From: Notospermus geniculatus
Taxonomy: Eukaryota > Nemertea > Pilidiophora > Heteronemertea > Lineidae
Reading direction: 5' to 3'
NCBI GenBank assembly: GCA_002633025.1
Contig: NMRB01000762.1
Location: 152,070 to 216,069 of the forward strand
DNA: 64,000 nucleotides
The stretch's first letter is position 1, and every line of letters begins with the position of its first letter. The translations under genes were made by a program, and so were the position numbers. The notes beneath the pieces were generated by a model. The model did no database searches and had not been told where the DNA came from. It saw only the letters and a list, made by a program, of their open reading frames with translations. This document shows, piece by piece, positions 23,801-33,900 of the stretch.

Positions 23801-24014
23801 GTTTTTCTCAGGTTACTTCTATTCCAACGACCCCAGCCAACTCTGGAGGGTTGCGGAAGAACTAGAAGCAGGAATGGTCGGCATCAACGAAGTTGTCCTC
23901 CATGCAGTAGAGGCACCTTTCGGCGGGTTCAAGGAATCAGGACTCGGACGAGAGGGTTCGAAACACGGGCTGGATGATTTCATGGAAATAAAGTACCTCT
24001 GCTTCGGCGTGTAG
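14882..24014 (+). CDS. ALDH5A1: Succinate-semialdehyde dehydrogenase, mitochondrial
   Basis: Eleven exons: 14882-15041, 15681-15802 (or the copy 17208-17329), 17760-17843, 18663-18833, 19358-19474, 20111-20254, 20936-21079, 22333-22488, 23037-23206, 23356-23414, 23812-24014. Total 1,530 nt, 509 aa, phases consistent. The enzyme oxidises succinate semialdehyde to succinate with NAD in the last step of GABA breakdown, in the mitochondrial matrix. The N-terminus ([23 protein letters not shown]) is basic and hydrophobic like a presequence. Hallmarks: PWNFP-type WNFP (exon 5), FTGSSAVGK (NAD site, exon 6), catalytic-base Glu282 in ELGGNAP (exon 7), and nucleophile Cys316 in CVCANR (exon 8); the neighbouring Cys318 gives the CVC pair known as a redox switch in human SSADH. 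The ending [21 protein letters not shown] is family-typical. Confidence 0.94.
15098..15624. mobile_element. Abutting MITEs, family A then family C (ALDH intron 1, copy A)
   Basis: A family A element (GAGAGTTTTCGCC to GCGAAAAC, 15098-15216) is followed at once by AATA and a family C element (GGGAGGTTTCGCAAAT to GATTTGCGAAACC, about 15221-15624). Family C carries long inverted arms with CGAAACACGAAGTACG near each end. Other family C copies: 16620-16914 and 19683-20057, all within this gene's introns. Confidence 0.75.
15681..15802 (+). CDS. ALDH5A1: ALDH5A1-like exon 2, copy A
   Basis: Encodes [17 protein letters not shown] and the following helix. Length 122 nt, entering in phase 1 and leaving in phase 0, so both copies cannot be used in one in-frame mRNA. 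The exon bases appear identical to copy B at 17208-17329. The sequence shared downstream stops at about 15976, inside a MITE that is complete only after copy B. Confidence 0.85.
16278..17035. mobile_element. Chain of four foldback elements (A, GGGCCGTTT element, C, A)
   Basis: Order: family A remnant (16278-16377), a foldback with ends GGGCCGTTTAGACGAC / GTCGTCTAAACGGCCC (16382-16615) flanked by AATA on both sides, family C (16620-16914), then a second family A (16931-17035). The corresponding place in copy A (about 15217-15221) lacks the GGGCCGTTT element and reads A, AATA, C directly. Confidence 0.78.
17208..17329 (+). CDS. ALDH5A1: ALDH5A1-like exon 2, copy B
   Basis: Same exon as 15681-15802. 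The N at 16262 lies between the copies, and the intron before each copy shares the phrase ACATTTTTGTTAAAAGATCC. Most likely the second haplotype was left in tandem. Copy B is contiguous with exon 3. Confidence 0.85.
17425..17622. mobile_element. Foldback MITE with GTGCCTCTCCACGTGACAG ends
   Basis: Arms of about 60 bp (CCACGTGACAGTTTTCT at the left, AGAAAACTGTCACGTGG at the right) plus an inner CAGCAATAATTG/CAATTATTGCTG hairpin. The left half also occurs at 15903-15976 in the other copy of this intron, where the sequence then changes abruptly. Confidence 0.75.
18860..19323. repeat. Minisatellite, about 41-bp unit, about 11 copies
   Basis: Unit: a CCTTGATTGTTCATTACCC part followed by TAATTACACCAAGAAAAC. 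Copies vary by point changes and one or two truncated units. It lies in ALDH5A1-like intron 4, immediately after exon 4. Confidence 0.9.
20258..20372. mobile_element. Short foldback with GAAGAGGAGCGAG arm
   Basis: Arms ATCCTC-CACAGCAGGGGTTT and its complement enclose CTCGCTCCTCTTCAT and the inverse. A related copy lies at 49586-49675 in a cadherin intron (GAAGAGGAGCGAGGTAAAAAC shared closely). Confidence 0.68.
20577..20838. mobile_element. Foldback element, ALDH intron 6
   Basis: Arms start GTAAGAAATAAGAGTGGAAA and end TTTCCACTTTTATTTCTTAC; the inner arms carry AAATTGGGAGAATTTTTTTT and the complement. The loop is about 20690-20740. No coding potential. Confidence 0.75.
21190..21470 (+). repeat. 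Dispersed repeat, copy 1 (inverted copy at 38395-38705)
   Basis: Shares runs such as GTAGAAAACGACGTGATGGG, TTTTCAAGATGGAAACCTAG and CTTGACGTCATC with 38395-38705 in reverse orientation. It lies in ALDH intron 7. An associated ACCTAGCGTCAAGTTTG phrase at 21908 also has its partner at 38355-38375. No frame with known domains; class unknown. Confidence 0.7.
22674..22796. mobile_element. Foldback element, ALDH intron 8
   Basis: Arms CAACCTCGTCCCCAGGGGTA and TACCCCTGGGGACGAGGTTG are perfect over about 30 bp; the inner part ATAGTTCGCTTTCTGAC is less well paired. No coding potential. Confidence 0.75.
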
Positions 24015-24194
24015 TGTTTTTCCCCTTTCTGAGCGACTAATCGTTTTTTGTTTTCAATATTAGGGTGCAAGTGATCATGGATATGTATCGTTGTTCGTCA
24101 TTTCACCTAAAGTCTCCGATTCGGGCCCACAAAGCACGTGACTTAATTGTGATTGCTTTTTCCGAAAGGACTGTTTAATGTATTATTACGCTGT

Positions 24195-24200
24195 AATAAA
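24195..24200 (+). promoter_or_regulatory. Poly(A) signal AATAAA of the ALDH gene
   Basis: Canonical AATAAA 181 bp after the stop codon at 24014, followed by a T/G-containing stretch. It is the first such hexamer downstream of the stop on this strand. Confidence 0.7.
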
Positions 24201-24354
24201 GAGTGCTGCAAAAAAGTAGTTCGGATTAGTTCAATTGTATCGCACACGTCTGTAGTCTAGGCAGGCCAATAGGGGGAGTAGGGTTAGGGTTTATGTGTGG
24301 CTTATATCATCAGTCGACAGCATCCAGATACGTGATACTTATCTGATTCTCACC

Positions 24355-24435
24355 AGTCTATCTGATATAATAAAACGAGTCGTCCTCCAGAAATTTCGCA
24401 AATTTTCGACCCCAATCGGGGTCTTCTTCAGGCTG
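24355..24435 (-). mobile_element. Retroelement-like 3' hairpin fragment
   Basis: On the minus strand reads CCTGAAGAAGACCCCGATTG then GGGTCGAAAATTTGCGAAAT. The same phrase occurs on the plus strand at 42562-42605. Such a GACCCCGATTGGGGTC stem next to an EDPDWG-like reading resembles conserved 3' tails of retroelements in invertebrates. Family assignment is an inference. Confidence 0.5.
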
Positions 24436-24981
24436 GCACTTTCAAGTCGAGCTATCAGAAGTGTAAATCTAAGTATATCTGGCATGACGCCCATCTAGCC
24501 TGGTTTGAATCCATCACATTTCCCGCTTCTGAGGAGCTGAGAGCCTCAGCCAATCATTGGTGTGCGAAGGGCTAATCGACGTGCCAATTAAAACCCGTGT
24601 TACAAATGTGTGCGGGAAGAGAAGAGAAAGTGCCGAATGGCGATTTGTTTCACGAGTTCTGATTGGCTCGGAGGCGGGGTCAAGTAGGGGTCAGATTCAT
24701 TTATAATTTATGAGTTAACGCAAAAGATGACATGGTTGGGACAAGGCTAAAGACGCAGTCGATGCCTTGTTTGGACAAGACGGTGATACTGGGCGGATGT
24801 ATCATGTCTTGGGCTGTAGTCTCACGAATGCTGACACGGCGCAATCATTTCCGGTATCGTACATGTCGTACTATCAACAACGCTAATCAGAAACCGCGAG
24901 GTATAATGAAGTTACGGAACTGTGTCATCAAATCTTAATATTTATTGTGTGGAAACGTTACACAACGTCTCAGGTCGTTTT

Positions 24982-26087
24982 TAGGCCGTGAGACATGCCC
25001 ATTTATTTTTCACTTTCGTAGCGTAGTTCTGGTAACTAAACATTTCCTCCTGTTTTATATGAAGATGGACATGCTGAACACATTCAGCTTGTAAAGGCCT
25101 GAACCCACTGTCGCGTTTTCCCGCCGCGGTTTCATCACTGCCCGACAAATTCTTTGTTATATTCTCGGTCCGCTGCCTTTTAACAAAGTATTTTCTGGCG
25201 CTGCGTTTTCACGCTGCGGGAAAACGCGTCAGTGGGTTCGGGCCTTTACCACACGACAAAACCTGCATCCAAGATGGCCGCCCTTTTTAGAGGGCCAAAG
25301 GGGTTAACAGTAGGGGTAAAAAATTATTTCATGTCTTCAAATCATATCAACATGGGTATCAAATTAAAGGTCTCGGTGAGTACAACAACATGGCATGGGT
25401 TTCATTCCCCAAAATGTGCACTGCAACCCTTGAGGGGGTCAAAAAGGGCCACAAATCCGACTTTTGACTCCTTCCCACTAGTTCCACGGGGGCTGCAGGT
25501 GGATGAAAATAATTTTTTTCAACATTGCTCTCATAGAGCTCCAAAATGATACCCATGATGACACCCTTTGGGTAACAGTTTTCAAGATCCCGAATTTGGA
25601 CCCTTTTTGGAACCTTTTTTGGAATTTCGAAAACTGTCACCCAAAGGGTGACATAATGGGTATCATTTTGAAGCTCTATGAGAGCAATGTTGAAAAAAAT
25701 TATTTTCATCCACCTGCAGCCCCCGTGGAACTAGTGGGAAGGGGTCAAAAGTCGTATTTGTGGCCCTTTTCGACCCCCTCAAGGGTTGCAGTGTACATTT
25801 TCAGGAATGAAACCCATGCCATGTTGTTGTACTCACTGAGACCTTTAATTTGTTACCCATGTTGATATGATTTGAAGACATCAACTTTTTGACCCCTACT
25901 GTTAATCCCTTTGGCCCTCTAAAAAGGGCGGCCATCTTGGAAATGTGCAGGTTTTGTCGTGCGGTAACAAGCTGAATTTGTTCAGCATGCCCATCTTCAT
26001 ATAAAACAGGAGGAAATGTTTAGTTACCAGAACTACGCTGCAAAAATCAAAAAATAGCCATATTTTCCAGTCATGTCTCACGGCCTA
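24982..26087. mobile_element. Giant palindromic element with nested MITE
   Basis: Left arm 24982-25583 and right arm 25629-26087 are inverted copies around a 45-nt spacer. Outer ends: TTAGGCCGTGAGACATG and CATGTCTCACGGCCTA. The left arm is longer by about 152 bp because a foldback with AAAGGCCTGAACCCACTG ends (about 25094-25246) sits in it; the right arm is uninterrupted there. Without the insert the arms are nearly equal in length (about 450 bp). No transposase frame was seen. Confidence 0.85.
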
Positions 26088-27864
26088 TTTTGTGTGTACA
26101 ACTTGCGTTGACACGTGGTTGATGACGCTCCACTGCTCCAGATCCCACACGAGATCGCTGTTTCTAAAACTCGCGAGAAACGATCCATTCTCGCTGTCTA
26201 AACGATATTTGCTTTGAGCACAAAACCAACAGCGGAAACGAAGGCACGGTTTTTTCATCTCCATGTGGGTAAACTCTGTGGTGCTGGATGATTGATTCGA
26301 ATCTCTTGAAGCGAATCTACCCAGCCTCTCGTGGCTTAAAGCAAATCGCTCGCGGTGTTTGTTTTGATTCTTGAGCGGCCCTCTCATCATAGCGAGTGAA
26401 TCTTGCCTCCAGGCAAAGCCGTGCTCCAGTCTATGCAAAACCTGTGCAAATATGCAACGTGCACGTGGGGACGAGGTTCCATTAAAAATTTGTTGAAATG
26501 CATTAATGACATTTTCAAATTCAGTCGGTCAAAAATATGTACATTTTGCACAATTCACATTGATTTTGAAGCGGCAGATTTTGCAGAATACGTCTCCGAA
26601 GTTTGGCTGTCTAATGCATTTCCCATTAAACTCATAAAATCCTTCTTTCGCCTTTTTCTCAAAATGGCGCTTGATATTGAGGACCAACTGTCATGGCGCC
26701 CCAACTGAATCAAAACAAACCCCGCGAGCGATTTGCTTTAATACGAAATGCAATCTTCTGTGTCGTCTGCTGCGTATCTCATCCATTAGCAGACGTGACA
26801 GTCAGACCCACATTGAGCACAAATTCAGCCCAAGGGAACGTTTCTTCATCATGGTTTCCGTAGGACCAACGCTAAAGCAATGATGCGAACGACTGCCCAT
26901 ATTTTTCTCCAGCTATAAGTTGCCCATACAGAGCCATCTTTGGCGAGAAATTACTTTTCCATGTTGATCACTCGCCCGCCAGAAGTGGACAGTTCCAAAT
27001 GGCACTCTGGTTTGTTGTCCTCAGCAGCAGGGAAAGCAGGCGCCGTAGTCTTTGACCTGCACCATGAACAAACCAAACGCCTTAGCTTTCGTATAGTTAT
27101 TCGACGACGTCCTTGACATTCCTTCCAGTTATGTCGCAACTTTTTACCATTATCACCTAATTCGCCACCTATTTAAAAACGACTTCGATAGCCTTTTTTT
27201 CTCGTTTCTTTGGGAAACAACAAAGAGAGGACACCGTGCTCGAAGACTGATGGCAGTATCTTGTGGACATTTTTTATTGGTTGACTACCGAATTAGCGGA
27301 CCAAAAGGTAAAATTTCGCCCATTATTTTGGGACGTCGGGAAATCGAGATTCTTTCTGCCGTCGTTTTGGCGACACACTTGCTGACCTCTCGAATTTCTC
27401 GGTTCGATTCAACATCCGAACGCTCAAGTACGAATACCAACATGTTGTGGAGAATTCTTTTGACAGCTCCGCGCTCCAACGGACAACACACTGACATGTC
27501 AACAAAACTGAGTGCGTTCAAAGTATGTCGGCAACGAACTTGCATTTTGAGCACCGTTCATCCACGCAAGCAATCCGCGCCACCAGTAATGGTTGGGTGT
27601 CGGTGATACTAGCGGACTAACCTGGACCCAGTATGTCACGGCTGGTTTCAGAGCAACTTTAGCTCTGGTTGGATACGGTTGATTTTTGTGTTCACGATCA
27701 TTTGAGACTGTGAATCGAAGGTTTTGGATGGCGATTCAGCAAATTCAAAATCTAGGAGAAATTTACAGTCAGTGAAGTGCACAGGGTGTGAATTCTCTCA
27801 TTTCATCTTGAATTGACGGAAGTGGAAATTTGATATCCAAAATATCGTTTTTTTCACACAAATC

Positions 27865-27943
27865 ATGGATAATACACCGCGGCATCTCATTCTGACTCTG
27901 ATGATTCTCTCATTATTGGGTGTGGCAAACTCAAGCAAATCAT
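27865..27943 (+). CDS. Cadherin exon 1: signal peptide
   Basis: Encodes MDNTPRHLILTLMILSLLGV then ANSSKS, ending one base into a codon at CAT|GTAAGTA. It has a hydrophobic core of about 13 residues and a plausible signal peptidase site after VANS. The leftover T plus TT from 38168 gives Phe and continues in frame into CAQFFKDTRTKEPMLITVKD. The next exon is 10.2 kb downstream. The ATG is in a fair context (ATCATGG). Confidence 0.82.
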
Positions 27944-30900
27944 GTAAGTACCTATTACGTAACCAATGCATTCTTATTTGTCACTGTGTGTTTTGCTAAT
28001 CACTTTAATCCTTGGCTACCTTGAGTATGGTCACAAAAAACATCCAGCGTGCTTCGCATTCGGTGGGAATACTCTAAACTCCCACTTAAGCCCCCGTCAC
28101 ATATCCACCGGGCCCCGTACGATTTTCCCCACCCAGCGGCTTGTCGTGGATTTTAGAGACAATACGGGTCCATTACGATTTTCATTTTCATTTTCATGTT
28201 CATTTTCATTTTCATTTCTAAGGTTTTCATTCCCCGGGGATCAGGGGCAATCTGTCTGTTTTTACTCGCCGTACGGGCCCCGGAGTGGATATCTGACGGG
28301 GGCTTACCTGTCCCATTCCTGAACTCGGAAAAAATGGCCAAATCCTATTATTGAAGACATCGCACGCGGTCATTCTTTACCAGGGCGGGCCGTCACGAAA
28401 CTCCGATAGCACTAACAGTGCCTAACAGAGAGGTATGCAATGGCTTTTACCATTACAGAATTTCTCTGTTAGGCCCTGTTAGTGCTATCGTAGTTTCGTG
28501 GCGGTCGCCCCAGGCTGGGGAGTGGGACAAGTAAGTGGACAGGACATTACTGTTTCTGACCATACCTCCACCCCTTATCTTCAACTTAGGATTTAGTTGT
28601 TTTTTTTCCGAGCTCGGGAATGGGACAGGTAAGTGGGAGTTTAGAGTAGATGTGTCGGCAGTCAGGACAGGCCCCAGCCCAGAGGAGCCCTTAATCTAGG
28701 CGCACCCAGACGAATAAAGCTTAGCCGTATTTGACACAGCATTTGAAATGGCGCAGCCACGAAACTTCGCAGCGTGCACCTGATGGCGCAGCCATATTCG
28801 TCGCTGTGCCGTGTGGCTCTGCCATATTTCTTCAATCCAATCAGTTTTGGCGCAGCCGCACACAGCGGCGCAGCAAAATTCTGGTCTCAGCCAATTAGGC
28901 TACAACCCTAATAAGGCTCCGCATTATTCCGCCGTGTGCGCCTGGCGCATGACTGTATTTTCGTCTCCGTCGTGAAGGAACATGGTTGTTCTGCTGCCGT
29001 CAAAGCTTTGCCTGGCAATCTGAGGCCCTTAAACGGAAAGTATTGAGGTTCAGAGGCTATATTTCAACGACAGCTCGGATGTGTCGGTACCAATAACGTT
29101 ACGTTAAAGGAGTACATGTAGTTTCATAACATCGTTATTGTAGCTAGGACCTGTATTCTTAGGACTCCCATTCCTTTTACACCGGTGTGTCTTTGAGTAG
29201 GAAAGGCACTTTCAAGGACCTCCATCTGAGTGTCAAGTCGGTTCGTGGAATACATGTATCTAGAAGTGGTGCTTGAACGAATTTCGTCCATTGTACGAGG
29301 CCGATCTTGAATTAAATGAATTAAGTTTTTTCCATTTTTATTTTCTGTATTTGTATTGGATATAAATAGAAAGCAGGATACGATGACTGGGTTACCCAGT
29401 CAGTTATATTTTCTTTAACCTATCATCACGCTCTGCTACGGCCTTATTCGATGTGAACCCAGGTTCAAACTCTCTCCTTTCGGCTGCGATTCCGTAGAGC
29501 TACACGGTATACGGACACGCCGGTTAAAGCAAGGTTCATTGGCGCACGGATCGGGTCCGTTTTCAGTCCGTTTGCCCCTATTTTTGCGAATATGACAACG
29601 CAAAAGTCAATATGATCGATTTTTTGCATCTTCGATGATCGAAGGCCGATCTGCTATCCACTGCGTTACACCGCACATCACCCTTCGAGATATAGACCAG
29701 TCGGCGGCGTATCTTGGCACGATGCCAACTTTACCGGGCGACCAATCATATTGCACTTTATATCGGGTCTTCGGCTACCAGTCTTTGTACCACGATTCAA
29801 ATTTTACAACACCGATTCTGATTGGCCTCTTCTTCTCGAGGCGGCAGATACGCCGTGGACCGGTCAATTTCTCGAAGGGTGATGTGCGATGTAACGTAGT
29901 GGTGAGCAGATCGGCCTTCGATTATCGAAGATGATTTTTTGCGGACCTGAGTCGGACAAAATCCGTGTGCCAATGAACCTTGCTTAACAATGGCTTCACA
30001 GTGGCGAAGTCTTTGTGAAGCCTTTGTTAACCGGCGTGTCCGTATGCCGTGTAGCTCTATATAATGGCGGCCTTACGACCTCCGTAGAGTCATATTAGGG
30101 AGGTTTCGCAAGCGCCCGGTTAGGCCCTACGACGACGTTTATCTATTGTGTGGGTATACCCAAACAATAGATAAACATCGTCGTAGGGCCTAACCGGGCG
30201 CTTGCGAAACCTCCCTATTTTAATCGAGTGCCTACGACGAATGTAGACCCATTTGCTCAAATAGAAAAGATCTGGTGAAGTGCATCGTATGGAAACCGGA
30301 GCCCCGCAGGCAAAGTGTACATAAGAATGGGTTCGCCAAGAAACTGACCGATTTCTGGACTTTTTCTCAAAGAAACTCCACTCTGAAAGGGGTTAATGAG
30401 AGTCGGTTATCGAATCAAAGAACTTGTCATAGAAATTTGCTCTAATATGCCCTTAGGGATAAAGTGTCGTAATCGGAGGAGAGAGGTGACTTTTTCCCAA
30501 ATTCCAATCTTGTAATATACACCATCGGTCACTTTTTTCCAATAAAGTGATCTATTCAGTCTGACAATCCATCACACTTACTCACGTACGTCAGTTTTAC
30601 TTATACTCGGGCCGGGTAATCATGGCTGGCTGTGTTCAGTTGCCATGACTGGTGGAGGTGGCCATCGATATACGTACCATGATATTCTGAGGTTTATTTC
30701 AATCTGATCTAGCCAGATTTCTGTGATGCGCGCTTGGACATCGCACACAAGTGACGTTAAAAATTTGTCGCCGAACATCGCACACACAAGCGACGCTAAA
30801 GCAAATTGGTCGTCGAACACCGCACACAAGTGGCGTTAAAGCAAATTGGTCGCCGAACATCGCACACAAGCGACGTTAAAGCAAGTTGGTCGCCGAACAT

Positions 30901-33900
30901 CGCACACAAGTGACGTTAAAGCAACTGGTCGCCACCCTGGTTATCAAACTAGCAATTTTCCCGTCCCTTTAGCGGTTCGTCTTTCGTTCAGGAACCACCA
31001 TAAAGTTGACCCTGTGGCGTATCCAAATTTCTGTTCGGCAATTAAACACAACTTTGTGAAGATTTCGCCCGTTCGTCTGGCACGTTTGGAAAAAACTCCC
31101 ATGAGCCCACAGGGCGCGCAACAGCGCTCAATATTTCCTACTTTTGATCACACTGAAGGTAAATATTTGAATTCCGCTTTGAGTGCAGTGCATTATGGGT
31201 CCATTTTCTCCTCAAGTATAAACCTAATTTCTAAACACATCGAGTTTTTTAGTCGCCAACAATTTTACTATTTTGAATTAGTTCATAAGAGTCGGAGTTA
31301 TTGGCTCTCAGACAGTGCTTATAACGTTTGGCAATAAGCTCGTTTCATGAGTGGAATTTAAATATAAATGTGAGATTTATATGTATTTTTTCACCGGCAT
31401 ATTAGTGCCGACCTGCTGTTCTCATTCACAGCGCATGGCTGATGAATTATTCACACTCAACCAAGGCTCATCTTGTAGCCCAGTCGCCACAGTTGTTTAA
31501 AAGCCATGGAGCCTGAGTTGGATGTTTACCGAACCGCGACAACCACAACTTGGTTCGGTGAAACATGACGATAAAGGGCGCTGATCGAAATGCGACCTCG
31601 AATCCAAGGAGCTGTGGGCCTCTGGGGACCAGATTGGCTTGGGTTTCAAGGCGGTTAGATCACAAATCCTGTCATTATGAGTAGGGTTTCTACGTATGAT
31701 TATATCTCTTCCAAAACATATTTCTAGTCCGGCCGATAAATGAGATTGCCTCGCGGCGTTTCCTCCGTTAGAATTTGTCCATTTCAATGCGAACGCGAGT
31801 TGTTTATTACTCCTTGTGGCACCCTGCATATTTATAGGTACGATATGTCTTAATCGTTGTATTATAAATCTTTTCGTAGCCGGAGGCCTCTCAAACCGAC
31901 GTTATCGCTCCAGACCTCATTGAATACAATACCTAACAGACAGCCCGTCCAACAACTTTATCAGACTTGGTAAAAACTAGGTAAACTTACGAAAAAGTGC
32001 CCAACTCCTTCACCAGGTTAAGGAACCACCGTGACTTGAAGTATCGACAAAAAATATTGACAATAAGTGATGATTTATATTGTACAGTTGTTTATAACTT
32101 TCGCGTAAAATACTACCGATTATTTTGCGCGCATTTTACCTCTAAACTGCAAACGTGTTGCTTGTTACAACTCATAACGTTATACCGACGCATAATGTGA
32201 CACTAACGCATAACGTTACTGCTGTAACATTATACGCTGACCCATCCAACTCATTATGTTACAATCGACGCATAATGTTACACTTTTTCTAACGCATAAC
32301 GTTACACTTTTTGACGCATGTTACACCTGACCCTAACTCATAACGTTACACCGACCTAACGCATAATGTTACACCACTGTTAAGTTGACCTTGACCCGGT
32401 GACCTTTGATATTAACCCTTTCTACCCATTGGGTCTAATACGATATCTACCTCGATTCACCAAGTGATATTAACCCCTACCCACCCAATGGCCAAACCTT
32501 TAGAGGCATAATGATATACATGTACGTAGGTCAGATATTGCACCATATCAATTTTTGGTGTACCCCAACCACTAATGTGGCCACCAGGTGGCCATATTGG
32601 ATTTCTCATTCTGTTCGTCAATAACTTCATATTTTAGAGGCTTAGTGACATGGCTTAGAGGGTGCACTCTGTGGATTTTACATGTAGTTGCACTCCAAAT
32701 TCATATGTGGCCAGGGTTTCTGCCAGAGGGGAGAATGAGGAGAATTCCTTCCCCAAGAAAATTATTTGGGGATCAATCCATTCCCAAATTTTTCACAAAG
32801 AAAGGATTTTTTTCTTTATATCTTGTCGTTTTTCTTTTCAAAACATCATATTATTATACCATCATGTTATCTTGCAGTCCATGTACAATGTTGTGTGATT
32901 TACACATGTGTTCACTTCAGTCAAGACGCAGATAGCACTAGGCTTACGTGATCATCTGACACATGAAAGCACTAACTTGATTTCTCATCGCTCATTGAAA
33001 TTTATTTCTATTTTCATTTGTTTTTTTCCCCTTTTTTTAATGATTTAAGTTATATTTCACCAGGCAAATGCATTTTCATAACGACCGACACCATGAGCGG
33101 CAGTGAATTCCCGGCAAATCACGGGAGGAAACAACGCCGAAGATGTCTGGAAATCGCGTTTCTGGGACTTAAAAATCCAAATTAAAAAAACCAAAAAATC
33201 TTTTTTTTCAAATTATTTTTGGTCCCTCCCCAAATTTTTTTCTGTCGGAAACCCTAGTGGCCGCTACGTGCATAAAGTGATATGGGTCAGAACCTGCTCA
33301 CAATGATTCCCTCACTGTGACGAAAACATATATTTATTTGATAACCATTAAAAAGGTGAGCTGTTCGTATTTGTCTCTCTTTCCCCCTCTTTCAACCTCT
33401 TGAGTTGACAGATCATACTCAGCTGAGCGCAAGGCCCATGGGCCTCTTGTTGCAATGACGGAAGCGCCGAATCGCGTATTTGACAGTGGTGTAACATTAT
33501 GCGTTAGGATCAGGTGTAACATTATGCGTCAAAAAGGTGTAACGTTATGCCTTAGAAAAAGTGTAACGTTATGCGTCGATTGTAACATTAATGTTACAGC
33601 AGTAACGTTATGCGTTAGTGTAACATTATGCGTCGGTGTAACGTTATGAGTTGTAACATTGCTTTCCTAATCCAGTATAACATAAAACTATTAAGGGACG
33701 AATCAAAAATGAGAATCGACGGTGTTGGCCAAGCGCGCAACTTGCTGGGGACTCTCTTCCTTGGCTACAGACGGCGACATCCGCAAATAACTTACCGGTG
33801 GACGTTGTACATGTAGGTCGTCACTCTTCAGCTTGCATGATCTCACGTCGCAGCTGAAAATGACGTTGGGCGGCGCTGTAGTCGTAAAGATAATCTGGAC

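Larger units (their letters stand above)
24015..27864. other. Intergenic region between ALDH and cadherin genes
   Basis: Holds the ALDH poly(A) site, a retroelement-like fragment, a 1.1-kb palindrome (24982-26087) with a nested MITE, and a looser inverted repeat whose arms share AAAGCAAATCGCTCGCGG (about 26335-26370 versus 26708-26745). Open frames at 26085-26438 and 27250-27606 show no recognisable domain or splice context. The cadherin promoter should lie at the right end but no clear TATA or initiator motif is identifiable. Confidence 0.6.

Noticed and set aside
25232-25865. Frames of 105-120 aa that look homologous to each other on opposite strands
   Set aside because: They are the two arms of the 1.1-kb palindrome, so the similarity is structural, not evidence of coding.
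26085-26438. 117-aa minus-strand frame upstream of the cadherin gene
   Set aside because: Overlaps one arm of an inverted repeat (AAAGCAAATCGCTCGCGG) and has no recognisable motif.
30846-31337. 163-aa open frame, the longest isolated frame in cadherin intron 1
   Set aside because: Its first third is a translation of a 42-bp tandem repeat, the rest has no recognisable domain, and no splice or promoter context supports it.
32588-32951. Overlapping frames rich in Phe/Tyr/Leu inside the 1.5-kb element
   Set aside because: Low-complexity T-rich reading with no transposase motif such as DDE spacing or a zinc finger.
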